Assembly: GCF_036785885.1 (NCBI RefSeq)
Contig: NC_092322.1
Coordinates: 12,422,466 to 12,486,465, forward strand
Reading direction: 5' to 3'
DNA: 64,000 nucleotides
From: Coffea arabica
Taxonomy: Eukaryota; Streptophyta; Magnoliopsida; Gentianales; Rubiaceae
This document shows positions 33,084-44,210 of this stretch, piece after piece. Position numbers and translations under genes: made by a program. How positions within the stretch are numbered: the first letter of the stretch is position 1; each line of letters opens with the position of its first letter. The notes beneath the pieces are model-generated. The model had not been told where the DNA came from, did not search any database, and was given only the letters and a program-made list of their open reading frames with translations.

Positions 33084-33553
33084 GGATAAATTACATATAA
33101 TCCCCTATGGTTGCATAACGGTAGATGACTCCTCTAAGATTTCAAAATAACCACTTAATTCTTCTGTGGTTTTATGTAAAATGAAAAAGGAATGAAATGC
33201 ATAATTAATTACCACAATCAGATCACACGTGCACTAAGAGTGTGTGTGATCAAATTTTAATATCCATTTAAGTCCCCTATGATTTGTATAAATATCCACT
33301 TTATCCTTCTGTGTTTTTGGCATTTATCTACATAATCCCTTTATGATTTTGTATAAAATGGTTAAGTCATCATTTGATCGAGCATTTAAGTAAGGGCACT
33401 ACTAATATTTCAATTAATGTGTTATAAAGGCTATTTTCTTCTAAATTTCTAGTTTACATGAAACCATATAGGGGTAAAGTAGATATTTTGAAATATTATG
33501 AGGTTATGTGGCAATAAATAAAACCACATGGGGACTAATGGTAATTTGCCCTA
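33084..33553. mobile_element. Non-autonomous TIR element downstream of gene A
   Basis: The left end is GGATAAATTACATATAATCCCC and the right end is the inverse of TAGGGCAAATTACCATTAGTCCCC, giving related termini. The interior repeats lines of the type CCCCTATGGTTT. An equivalent copy lies at 48301-48776 downstream of gene C, so it was present before the unit was duplicated. It is probably MULE-like. Confidence 0.55.
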
Positions 33554-34551
33554 TCAATCATTTTAACCATTAGAAAAATGAAGGCTGCAATATACTTCTA
33601 ATTGAACTAGCACTATGGAACATTTATAACCCATCATTAATAGAAAAAAAATAGAATGGAAAAAAATTCACTAAATAAAAATCATAAAATGACATAAAGG
33701 ACAACAAGAAGTTAATCACAAAGTTGAAAATTTCAAATTAAATGACATAAAAAAAAGAAAAAATTTAGGCCACTCAAATCCCTTGGAAAGACAAAAACAT
33801 TTGATGCAGATACCAAAACAATAGTATAAAAAGAAAAGGCGCCCTCAATAGTGAATATAAGCTAAATTTTCCATTCGATTGTCACTTCTACCTTAAACAC
33901 TGTATTGATATATAAGTGCAGTACTATCAATATTTGATGTTTTAGGGTTAAAGTGCCAAAATATCTAAACAGTTCAGTAAAGAAAAGTTTTGAAAAGGTT
34001 AATCTATAATTATACTTTCAAATAATATTTTGAAAAATAATTGGTTAAAGAAAAGAGAAACATAGGAATTTATATTATGATGTTAACAATCGGAATTCAA
34101 CAATTTTAATATCTAAAAGAATATTATATTTTTGAATAATATAATCACGTGTAAGTTTTTTTTTTTTTTTGATAATAATAATCACGTGTAAGGTACGTGA
34201 GCTATCATTAGTTTCTGAAAATGTTAACAAAGACGTATTAGCAAGGCATACTTAATTCAAGACTTTGCATGCACTTTTGTGTCATATTTAACGTTTTGCT
34301 GGTTGCTTCTTTTCAATTCATAGATGACACAAACATTTGCCTATTAGTCAATTTTGTTACTTTTTTCCATCTCGTTCTAAAGAAGCTGCTTCCAATAACA
34401 CAATAAAAATATTACAATATACTAGTTAATAAACATTTTCCCTTGAACTTGCAAGCCAAGATATGAATTGAGTTTTCTACCTTCTCATCTAAATTTGACT
34501 TAATGGTACATCTTAGATGGTTAATTTTATTTCATTCAAGTGCGAGCTGAG
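33554..34551. other. Unit-1 spacer between P450 genes A and B (left part)
   Basis: No gene is seen. The stretch is colinear with about 48777-49737 right of gene C, for example GAACTAGC(A/G)CTATGGAAC and TGCATGCACTTTTGTGTC. It ends at the CTGAG duplication of the solo LTR. Confidence 0.7.
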
Positions 34552-36626
34552 TGTCGCGGCCCAAATTTAAATAAAAGGAAAAGTGTAAGAAAAATGAGTT
34601 TTTTTTTTGTTTGAGAAAATAAAGATATGGACCTTAAAAAATGTGACGGTTTGGGCTCAAAACTTAGTCTAAAAGGATTTTTAAGAAAATAGAAATTGTC
34701 ACTTGGTATCGAATTTAAATGTACCAAGTCACCCAAAAATGTTTTTAACAAAATTAAAACAAAATAAAAATAAAACACTTTTCACAATTCCAAATCTTTG
34801 AAAACAATAGAAAATAAGTTCGAGAATCACGGTTGAAGCAAAGAAAGGCAAATGTTCGATTGATTCAAAGTTAAGGCACTCTTTCAACCTAGTCTAAACT
34901 AGTTGCAAGATTTAGTCAAAATTTTCCTAATTTAACCCTTAAATTTATCATGTTTGGTTGCTTCCTATATAAATGCAAACCTAAACTTAAAAGAGGATAT
35001 CGAAAGGGATAAAATGTCCATTCAAGATCTAATTGGTATCAAACGTATTAATTGCATAGTCCAAATTAATCTCTTGAAAAGATCACGAATATGTAAAGAT
35101 GAAATTTGAAAAAAGAAAATTAAATTATATACAAAAGTATAAGTGACCAAAGAAAATGGAATGCAACATGATGGGTACGGAGAACTAAAATTTGTGACTC
35201 GATCTTTCTTCTTATAGAGAGGAATAGGAGCATGTTAAGGCTAAAAAAAATCATACTCGTCTATTTCCCTTATTCGAAGGGTGATTCTTCTAACTTATGC
35301 AAGCAAATGAACTAACCTATTCCCTAATTACTTAAATAAAATGCAAGTCTAAATAACACGCATGTAGGGATAAGGGATTAATATAGAGGATATATCATGC
35401 AAATCGTAATAACCTAAAAATGAAAACATTCATAAAATATAATAAATGTCATATAAAGTATGAATCTATCATGTAAACGGTCTAAAGGGTTTAATATTGG
35501 ACTAACCCAATTCTATAAGTTATCACTAGCATTGGACCAGAGAGAAATCGGGAGAAAAGTCACAACTAGTATTGGATTAGTGTGGTAATGTCATGTATTC
35601 ATTATAAATAAATAAATAAAGCATATAAAGTATAAATAAAACAAATAAATAAATAAAACATATAGAGCACATAACACATAAAATATAATATCTAAAAACA
35701 AAAACCCTAAGAAAGCGAAAGAACGTATAAGCACACAAGTATGCAAGCAAATAAAAACCTAACAATTACATTTGAGAGTCCTAACTACAATCTAAAAGGG
35801 GAGTTTTGACAATAATAAATCTATCTATTACATTTATCTAACTAATTACATTTTTTGCAAACAATAAAAATTAGCTGTTACATTGCCTATCTAATTGCAT
35901 TTCTTGACAAGAGGATACGATCTATCTATTACAATTTGGCATTTAAATGCCTTTCAAATAAACATTGAAATTAAATAATAAATAAAATCTAAGAACGGAT
36001 GAAATGAGTAAATAAAAATACATAAAACATACAATCACACATAAAAAACACATAGCAGCACGTAAAAAGAGTTTAAAGAATAATAGAGGGTACCTCCTTT
36101 GAAATAATGGTTAAATGAGATAGAGTTTGCCATATTTTACTCCAAAATCAACAAAATCACTTTAAAAGAAAATGTAAACATATAGCAAATTCACCTTATT
36201 ATTTTTAAAAAAATATGAATAAATATAAAAATCCCTAACATTTACAAATTAGATGCATTTAAATGAAGCATGATTAACAATTAAAAAAAGATAAACAATT
36301 GTAATTAAGAAAACAAAAACCATTAGGGACTAAATTTCAAAGTTAGAAGGTTTTCAAGATCAAAAAATATTTTAAAAAAATTAGGGGTCAAAATCAAGTA
36401 AAAATAAAGTTTAGAGACCAACATGTAATTAAATTAAGGACTTAAGTGAAATAAATTCAAAATTTAGGGTTACAATAAAATTATTTGAAAGATCAGGGGC
36501 CAAATTGCAAAATTCATTTCTGATTTGCTAAAATTGCATACAAAAACCTTGTTGGGCCATTTTAGGGTAACTGTACTGCACCACCTTGGCCCGAGAAAAT
36601 TAAACCAAATTGTATCATTAAGGAAA

Positions 36627-38179
36627 GGGTTAATCTAACTTTATCCCCTTTAAGAATAGGTCATTTCTCACTTTACCCCACAACGTTTGTTTTTCCTCAG
36701 TTTACCCCCTTCGTCAGCAATTGCACGTTAAAAACTTCAAGATGCCGAAATTGGGTAGTGAATAGGGCTCCGTAGTTATTGCAAATTGATTTTGAGTTGG
36801 ATGTATGCATTTTTCATCGGCAGTTCAAGGTAGTGCATGGTTTTCTAATTGATAATATTTTTGTTGAATTGTCACTTTCACAGTCTCTTAAGTATTTCCT
36901 TCCTCCAGCACTACCTTTCAATTTCATCAGTTGAACACTTAAAAAGTTGCTTAGCACTTTTTCCTCCTTAAAAGAGAGATTTTTTTTCTTCCGAAGATTC
37001 AGACTATCACTTTTTGAATAAACATAAAAAGTTTGATTTCAAAGAATAGCAGAGTGAATCAGCTATCTAACATACTGTAAACTTTAACTAATTCTCAGGC
37101 TAACATGACAGTTCAAAGGCTTCAGAAATACTTTGGATTATTCTAACAGACCCACGAGTACTAATCCAACAGAGCAAAGCAGAATATGAGCAAAAAAGTT
37201 ACAGAGGAGGAAATTATCCATTAGGAAATCACAGATGTTTCAAACTAACCTAAGCATCAGCCAGTAAACGTGCAAGAAGCTTTCTCACAAACATAAAATT
37301 CAAAAAATTATATGCTTCTTCTTTTTCTTCCTCTGCTTCTTCTGCCAAGAAGCGCAAATTCAAATTCCACTCCAACAGTAAGGCCTACGTCCAGTACCAC
37401 ACCCTCGTCGCCAAGGAGGGCTCCAATGTCTCTCTCAGCGAGTACATCAATGCCGAATTCCTCCGCCCTGTGCCTCCTCCTAACCCTCTTTCTTCTGAAC
37501 CCTATTTCGACCTAGGCGACATCGTTGATGCCTACTATAGGGACGGCTGGTGGACTAGTGTTGTCACCGCTCTTCTTCTTCAGCACCACGACGCCGACCG
37601 CCACTACCACCACAAGCAGCCCCAGTCTCCCTCTCTTCTGAGGTTCGTCGTCACCTTTTACAATCCATTCGACGAACTTCACTTTCCTCCTTCTCAATTG
37701 AGATTTCACCACCGATGGGTCAATTGCACCTAGGTCCGACTCGCCAAGCAGGTGCCGTTTCTATTTGTGGTGTCGTTTCATGTTCTTTAATGGAGGTTTT
37801 GAAGGTTTTGCTAGGAATACAGAAGAAGAAAGAGGCTAATAGAGGGGAGAGAAACTTGACCGACAATGACAAAAAGGAAGGAAACCTTTTGTCTTCTCGT
37901 TTCCCTTTTCTTATCCCATGTGCCGAATGGAGGGAAATTTCCTCCTCCATTGTTCCAGGGTAATTTTGGAAATTTGTTTTTATCCGTTCCATAAACCTTT
38001 GACATATGGGTATTTTGGGTTGTTCATTATTTTCTTAAAGATATTATTGTCTTTTCATTATTCTGTTAATCTCCGTTAGAGTTGACTGTTAGTATTTGGG
38101 ATAAACTGAAGAAAAACAAACGTTGTGGGGTAAAGTGAGAAATGGCCCATACTTAAAGGGGATAAAGTGTGATTAACCC
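36627..38179. mobile_element. Pack-MULE (non-autonomous Mutator-like element) carrying a host gene fragment
   Basis: The 1553-bp element is bounded by the 9-bp duplication TTAAGGAAA (36618-36626 and 38180-38188). It has inverted ends of about 83 bp starting GGGTTAATC, with a shared core TTTCTCACTTTACCCCACAA. Long TIRs and a 9-bp duplication are diagnostic of MULEs. The interior has no transposase but holds a GC-richer segment coding for part of an Agenet-domain protein. It is nested inside the long solo LTR. Confidence 0.85.
37330..37760 (+). pseudogene. Captured Agenet/DUF724-type gene fragment inside the Pack-MULE
   Basis: Translation gives AYVQYHTLVAKEGS...INAEFLRPVPPP, resembling the end of one Agenet (Tudor-like) domain. 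A second domain follows with FDLGDIVDAYYRDGWWTSVV and VVTFYNPFDELHFPPSQLRF. The frame meets an in-frame TAG (37733-37735) right after HHRWVNCT, where intact proteins usually continue. The fragment starts in mid-domain and has no intron or obvious start codon. Agenet proteins bind methylated histones or act in transport; this copy looks like a transduplicated piece rather than a working gene, although chimeric transcription is possible. Confidence 0.75.
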
Positions 38180-39599
38180 TTAAGGAAAATATCCCTACCC
38201 AACTTATTCTACCAAACTTAAACTTAACAAAAGTATTGGGATTGAATTTTGTAGCCCAACCATAAACTTAAGCAAAAAAATAAACATTAGCCATTTCTTA
38301 GCCCACAAACATAAATAACCTCAACTCAACTAGTTTTGCAAGATTAAATCACAACAAACAAAACAAAGAAAAATGAGAAAAACAAAAGCAGAAAGAGGAT
38401 GAAGATTTCGACAGGTCAGTCCGTCGGGATCTAAAAAAATTTCGGCCATAAATCTCGTTGGAAGTTATTTTTAAGGGGATTTAAGGTCGGATTTTGATAT
38501 AAACATGCTCTTCACAGTCTCATGAGTTCATTTAAATATCAAGCAAACCCATGAAACACCGCAAATCATAAGAAGAATGAGATCTAAGACTTAAACCTAT
38601 GGAAACACATGTAATGGTTTAAAATCACATGCAAAACATTAAATCAACCAAGGAAGGATGCCATAGTTACCTAGGGATGATGTTGAACTCAAGTAGACAT
38701 GGGAAATCGCAAGAAAACACACCCACCTTCTTGAATCGAAGCAAACTCGACCCAACTACAGAAATTCAAGTGCTGATGAACTGTCAACTTCGTGCTTGAA
38801 TTCGAGGGGTCTAGAGGCATTTTTTCAGGAAATTTTCAAAATGAAAGTTGCTCCCCTACAATCGTAGATAGTGCATTAACAAAGATCTCGCTCAATAGAC
38901 TTCGGATGAAGTCCAAAAACGAGACGAACAGGGCTGGTTCGTCAGCCCTGTTTTGATGTTTTTCTTCCTTTTTTTTAAGAAAAAAATCTCTTGTTTTTCT
39001 CCTTTTTCTCTCCCTTATGCTTAGCCAACTTTCCTAACCATCTCCCTCTCTCTAAAAGCTGCATTATTTTCTATTCATAAGGGACAAAACCCTAAAATCT
39101 AAGATGAATGGTTGGGATAGAAAAGAAAATGGATTTATGTGGCTGTTTTTGATCCATTTGATTGTTTTGCCAGCCGTTTCTTGGTAGGTTTTTGGATGGT
39201 TGCATCAAAAAAATTCCAGCTATTTTTTTGGGTACTGTGGTTTCGTTGTTGCAAACTTAGATGAAGAAACCTTTGTGCGCGCGTCGGATTAAGAATTTTT
39301 TTTTTTTAAACGAAGCTGGGCCAAATGGGCCTCCTCTTATTTAATATCTTCAGGCTTTTTGGTGGGTTTGGTTTGGGTTTTTGAGTGGATATTGTTCGAA
39401 TTTTTTTGTATGGATTTTAGTTGAATTTTTTTTTCTTTTGGATTGGGCTAAAAATGAAGAATATTTTAAAATTCCATTTCTTCTTCCTTTTCCTACAAAA
39501 TAACATAAATAAAAATGATTACTTAATCAATAATATAAAAATAAAGATACAATAAAAATTAGCAAATTTTTTTGAAAAAAATTTGGTGTCTACACTGAG

Positions 39600-40785
39600 A
39601 ATTTAGATCAAATGGCAAAAAAAAGAAAGAAGTCAAATGGCAAGTGAAGTGGTACGAATTCCTCTCTCTTGCTAATTGAATATTAGATCTCGACTGAAAT
39701 GACATCTCTAAAGCGTATGTCACACATTTATTTGATCTTGTACATTGTTAGGCCTTGAATATATCTGTCTATCTACCTGTATCTATCAATCTATTTATAT
39801 CTATATGTCTATTTATAGCCATCTGTACTCCCTATAAATGTATCATGAGTATGGAAGTGCAAGTAATATAAGTAGAAATTTTTGTAGTTTGTACTACCTA
39901 AACTATTATTCATAAAAATAGTTGTAACGCATTTCAATAATGATGAAGGAATGAATATCAATCACGTTAATTAACTGCCACAAAAGTTGTTTGTAACTGA
40001 AATAATACAATGAAACAATTGAAATTCATCATTAAGAGCATGCCAAAAAAAAAAAACCCCTCAAACTGAAAGTAAAAAACTCCCTAAAACTAAAAACCAA
40101 TAATTAAAGAGCAAATTACATTTTACCCCAGTGGTACAGATAATTGTCACATAACCTCCTATATTTTTAAAAACTATATATAATTCCTTCATAGTTTGAA
40201 TTAAAGTGTCAAAGTGGTAGAAATGATCATTCACAACGGAACTTATGAAAATGTCAAAATTACCGTTGTTTAAAATTAAAATGATTGAAATGACCAAAAT
40301 ATATAAACATAATATGCATGACACTTTAACTCCATATAATTTTATATTTTACCATATAACCTTCTTATGATTTAGTGTTTTATCATATAACTCTCTTATG
40401 GTTTTTAATACATAAATCCTTCTGTGGTTAATAAATAATTTTTAACTTTATATAGGAAAATTTTTGACATTTTAGTTAATTTCGTTATGAATTGCAAATT
40501 CTGTTACTTTGATACTTTAATCCAAATTATAAGTGCCTTATATATAGTTTTGGAACATGTAAACAAACACTAAACCAAAAGAGGGTAAATGATACAAAGT
40601 GGACTAACAAATTAGTTAAAAAGCTGAGAAGGACAACTCGAACAACACCAAAGAAGGAAAAAATGGTAAACTTAACTAAATTGGAATATGGAATACAATA
40701 GACAAAATAAGATACTCCAATCCAATTTGTCTCTTTACATTCCGTCATCAATTTCCTAACAGTTCGTGCTGCTTGGAGAGCTGAA
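39600..40785. other. Upstream region of P450 pseudogene B
   Basis: No gene is seen. It is colinear with 49739-50956 upstream of gene D, including a shared AT-rich TIR-like repeat (about 40110-40520 and 50196-50640, ACATTTTACCCC and lines of the type CCTCCTTATGATT). One copy of the ATGATACAAAGTGGAC block lies near 40588. Confidence 0.6.
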
Positions 40786-40941
40786 ATGATGATGAGCATT
40801 CATTGGCTATGGGCAACTCTAGCCTTGGCTGGACTTTGCTATTTTCTTCAAGATTTATTCTTGATGAAGAAGAGGAGAGGGTTGCCTCCAGGTCCAAAAG
40901 GGCTTCCGATTATAGGAAGTCTGCATCTACTGAGGAAGAAC

Positions 40942-42025
40942 CAGTGTTTTGAAAACCGGACCGGACCGGCCGGTTCGACCGGTTGGATCGCGAACCGGCC
41001 ATGGCTCCGGTCCGGTTCTATGCTATAGTTGACCAGGTTAGAAAATCGGTCAAAAATCGGTTAAATCGTGAAAACCGCCGGACCGGATTGAACCGGCAGT
41101 TTTGCGGTTTTCGAAATTTTCCTCTCTTTTTTTTTTTTTTTCGTTTTGCAAAATGCAGCTATCAAGATTTGAACTCAAGACCTTTGTAATAGAAGACCAA
41201 TGTAGTAACCATTGTACCATCACATCTTATTAGTTTTTTTTTTGATAACTTATTTATATAAAACAAAAACGCATATTTCTTTTTATCATTTTTTTTACAA
41301 AATCTAATCCTTTCATGGCTCTTTCTTTTTAATCTTCAACACACACACACACACACACACACACTCTCACTCTCTCCTCTTTTTTTTTTGTCACTCTCTT
41401 TTTAATCAAACCACTTTATTTTTAATTTATTGATATTTTCTTCCATCTTTGAATTTTATTTTTGTCCATTAAATTGAAAAAGGTTAAAAAAGAATTATTT
41501 TTCTTTAATCCAAATTATTTAATGCCACAACTACTCACTTTTATCTCATTTTTTATTTCTTATCAAGTTTGCATTTCTATTTTCGATTCTCTTGATTTCT
41601 TTCGAACTTCAAAATTTCTTTTTTAAATTGCAATCTCTAAATCCCAAAACGTAAATTAAAATTTAAGTTCACAAAATCTAAATTCTCATAGACATGAATT
41701 TTGTATAATTTTAAAATATTATGATATTTTTGGGTTAGATCTAAGATTTTTTTGGTAGATATAATTGAAATTGAAATGAAATTTATTTGTTTTAACTTAT
41801 AATTTAAAAATTTTATTTTTAAAAAATCAAGTTATTCAAAAATAGTAAACTTTTCATCATATAATGTATTAAATTAATCCATTACATGTCTTATTTTGTG
41901 CATAAATATTTATATAAATTATTTTTTAAAAAATTCATTGAACCGAAGTTGAACCGGTCCGACTGGTTGAATCTCGACCCTTTCACGTCACTGATTCAAT
42001 TAACGGTCCGGTTTTTAAAACATTG
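40942..42025. mobile_element. hAT-like DNA transposon, non-autonomous, in exon 1 of gene B
   Basis: The 1084-bp insert starts CAGTGTTTTGAAAACCGGAC and ends with the inverse of CAATGTTTTAAAAACCGGAC. It is flanked by GGAAGAAC (40934-40941) and AAAAGAAC (42026-42033), an 8-bp duplication with changes. The intact site GGAAGAACCCTC is seen once in gene D. The arms are rich in CCGG words. The interior is AT-rich, with an (AC)13 tract and no transposase. Confidence 0.8.
41339..41364. repeat. (AC)13 microsatellite
   Basis: Thirteen uninterrupted AC units lie inside the hAT-like element. Confidence 0.9.
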
Positions 42026-43296
42026 AAAAGAACCCTCATCAAGATTTGGCGAAATTGGCCAAAAAACATGGCCCTATAATGTACTTGCGTTTTGGATGTG
42101 TTCCAGCAATCGTTGTGTCATCCCCTGAAGCAGCAGAAAAGTTTCTAAAGACTTATGATCAAGTTTTTGCTAGTAGGCCTTATCACGAAGCTTCTTGGTA
42201 CATGGCTTATGAGTAGAGAAACTTGACTTTCGGCCAATATGGTCCGTATTGGCGAAACATGCGTAAGCTTTGCATTTTACAGTTGCTCAGCAGCCACAAG
42301 ATCAATTCATTCCGGCCAATGAGAAAAGAAGAGGTGGGAACATTGGTGAAATCACTGAAACAGGCTACTTCAGATGGTGCTGCTGTTGATCTTAGTGGCT
42401 TGACTTCATCCTTAGGTGCGAAAATGAGTTGCTTGATGATATTTGGACAGAGGTACATGGATAAGGATTTTGATGATAGGGGTTTTGGAGAGGTCATTCA
42501 GGAAGCATTGCACGTTGGATCGACGCCTAATATCTGTGATTACTTTCCCCTGCTTGGTGTGCTTGATCTTCAGGGACTTACTCGTCGATTTAAGGCTCAG
42601 GCTAACGTGTTCCATGATTTTTTTGATAAAATCATTGACGAGCATCTTGAATGCAAGGAGCAGAAGCAAACCAAGGACTTTGTGGCCATCATGATGGAAA
42701 TTATTCAGTCTGGAACGTCTGAGTTCGAATTTGACCGTCGTCATGTCAAAGCTGTTTTGTTTGTAAGTGGGTTGCTCTAAATTCTCATCTGCTAAATTAT
42801 TGTTCACATACATAGCTGGTAATAGCTGGTTATTTTAACCTTGTTGAATTTTGTCTTCATTGTTTCAACAAAACTTTCAGCTTGTCATAATCTCTGGACT
42901 AATAAAATTTCAAGAAATAGTTATTTGCTGAATTATTGTGCTATTGCTCTTAACTCTTCAGAACAGTAGTGCTGGTCTTACTTTCATTGGTGTTGATCAT
43001 TTCTTTATTGTTGTCTGCTGATCAAGGGTTCGTTTCCATGCCTATATCAAATGATTGCAGTCTCTGTGACAATTATCTTCATTTTTCTTACTCATTCATT
43101 TATTAACCTCATCAAAACAGGATATGCTTGTAGCCTCGGTGGGCACTTCAGTGACAGCCAGTTGAATGGGGCATCTTAGAACTCCTTAGACATCCAACGG
43201 CCACGAGGAAACTCCAAAAAAAAAACTGGAAGAGAAAGTCGGGTTGGAGAGGGTTGTTGAGGAATCAGATCTTGAGGGCCTGGAGTATTTGGACAT

Positions 43297-43770
43297 TGCA
43301 GAGGCCCTGTCCTGGGCCTAGACACGTGGCAGCCCAGGTATGGCCGAGCTGGGCCTCGACCCCAGGCCCGTGACAACTGTCCTGGGCCGTATCATCACTA
43401 GGGCTCCAGAAGGGCCAGGGGACCATCCCGCAGAGGTCGGAGGAGATCCCCCTCGACGCGGGATAAGGGCTATTCTGGGCAAGTCCCAAAACGTACGGAG
43501 GTCGGACTCTCAAGAAGGTATAAATGGTAATGCATACCACTTACACAAGGTACGCTCACTATTGGCACATTACTCCCAGTTGCTTTACTTCCCGTGAACT
43601 TCGTCTACCGGAGAACTAACTTGACCGTCGGAGTGCCCTCGGGGACGACCTCGGGGCCCCCTTTGTTAGACCACTCTCTTGTCTGTCTTGCAGGCTTGGA
43701 ACCAGCTCTTCCCATCAGCACGCCGAGCTCATTAGCCCAGTTCGGTCCGGGGAAGCTCAGCGCTTCTTCA
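43297..43770. mobile_element. GC-rich solo LTR in exon 2 of gene B
   Basis: The 474-bp insert begins TGCAGAGGCC and ends TTCTTCA (TG...CA). It is flanked by GACAT (43292-43296 and 43771-43775). Gene D has the uninterrupted site TTGGACATGGTT. There is no internal region or second LTR, so it looks like a solo LTR. Its GC-rich sequence suggests Ty3/Gypsy, but the family is uncertain. Confidence 0.75.
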
Positions 43771-44210
43771 GACATGGTTGTCAAAGAATCAATGAGGCTT
43801 CATCCTGTCGGACCACTAATGCTCCCCCGCGAGTCAATTCAAGATTGCACAGTTGATGACTTCCATATTCAGAAAAAATCACGAATCATGTATACGCAAT
43901 TGGCCGTGATCCAAATGTCTGGCCTGATCCGGAGGCCTTCATCCCCAAAAGATTCAAGGATAGCGTAATAGACCTTCGCGGACAGGATTTCTGACTTGTA
44001 GCATTTGGCTCAGGCAGAAGAATTTGCCCAGGTTTGCAGTTGGGGCTCACTGTTGTGCGTTTTGTGCTTGCACAGTTGGTGCATTGTTTCAATTGGGAAC
44101 TTGCAGATAACATTCAGCCAATCGATTTGGATATGTCTGAGGCTTTTGGTTTAGTAACTTCAAGGGCTAAGCATTCAAAGGTAGTGCCTGCTTACCGATT
44201 GCACAAATGA

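Larger units (their letters stand above)
34552..39594. mobile_element. Long solo LTR (Ty3/Gypsy, possibly Tat/Ogre lineage) with a nested Pack-MULE
   Basis: The insert begins TGTCGCGGCCC and ends TTTGGTGTCTACA, with TG...CA termini. It is flanked by CTGAG (34547-34551 and 39595-39599). The homologous site right of gene C has a single CTGAG (about 49734-49738) and no insert. Without the nested MULE it measures about 3.5 kb. It has no gag or pol frames and no second LTR, so it looks like a solo LTR. The terminal sequences and the great length recall Tat/Ogre LTRs; that lineage is a tentative call. It inserted after the P450 unit duplicated. Confidence 0.65.
40786..44210 (+). pseudogene. Cytochrome P450, CYP71AU-like, multiply disrupted (gene B)
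   Basis: This is the sister of gene D. Exon 1 starts at 40786 and is split by a 1084-bp hAT-like element after 40941. It resumes at 42034 and runs to a GTAAGT donor near 42762. Exon 2 runs from about 43121 to 44210 and is split by a 474-bp solo LTR. Further damage includes an in-frame TAG at 42214-42216, an extra base near 43160 and a 7-bp loss near 43889. A TGA is also present at about 43991 where D has CGA. The remaining pieces still show LSSHKINSF, the I-helix with Gly in place of Asp, KESMR and the heme loop GRRICPG. It cannot encode a working P450. Confidence 0.93.

Noticed and set aside
37312-37515. Leu/Ser/Pro-rich open frame in the Pack-MULE
   Set aside because: It is a shifted reading of the Agenet-domain fragment, which is the frame with homology.
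34552-39594. Complete LTR retrotransposon
   Set aside because: No paired LTR, primer-binding site or gag-pol domain is visible; a solo LTR with a nested MULE explains the structure better.
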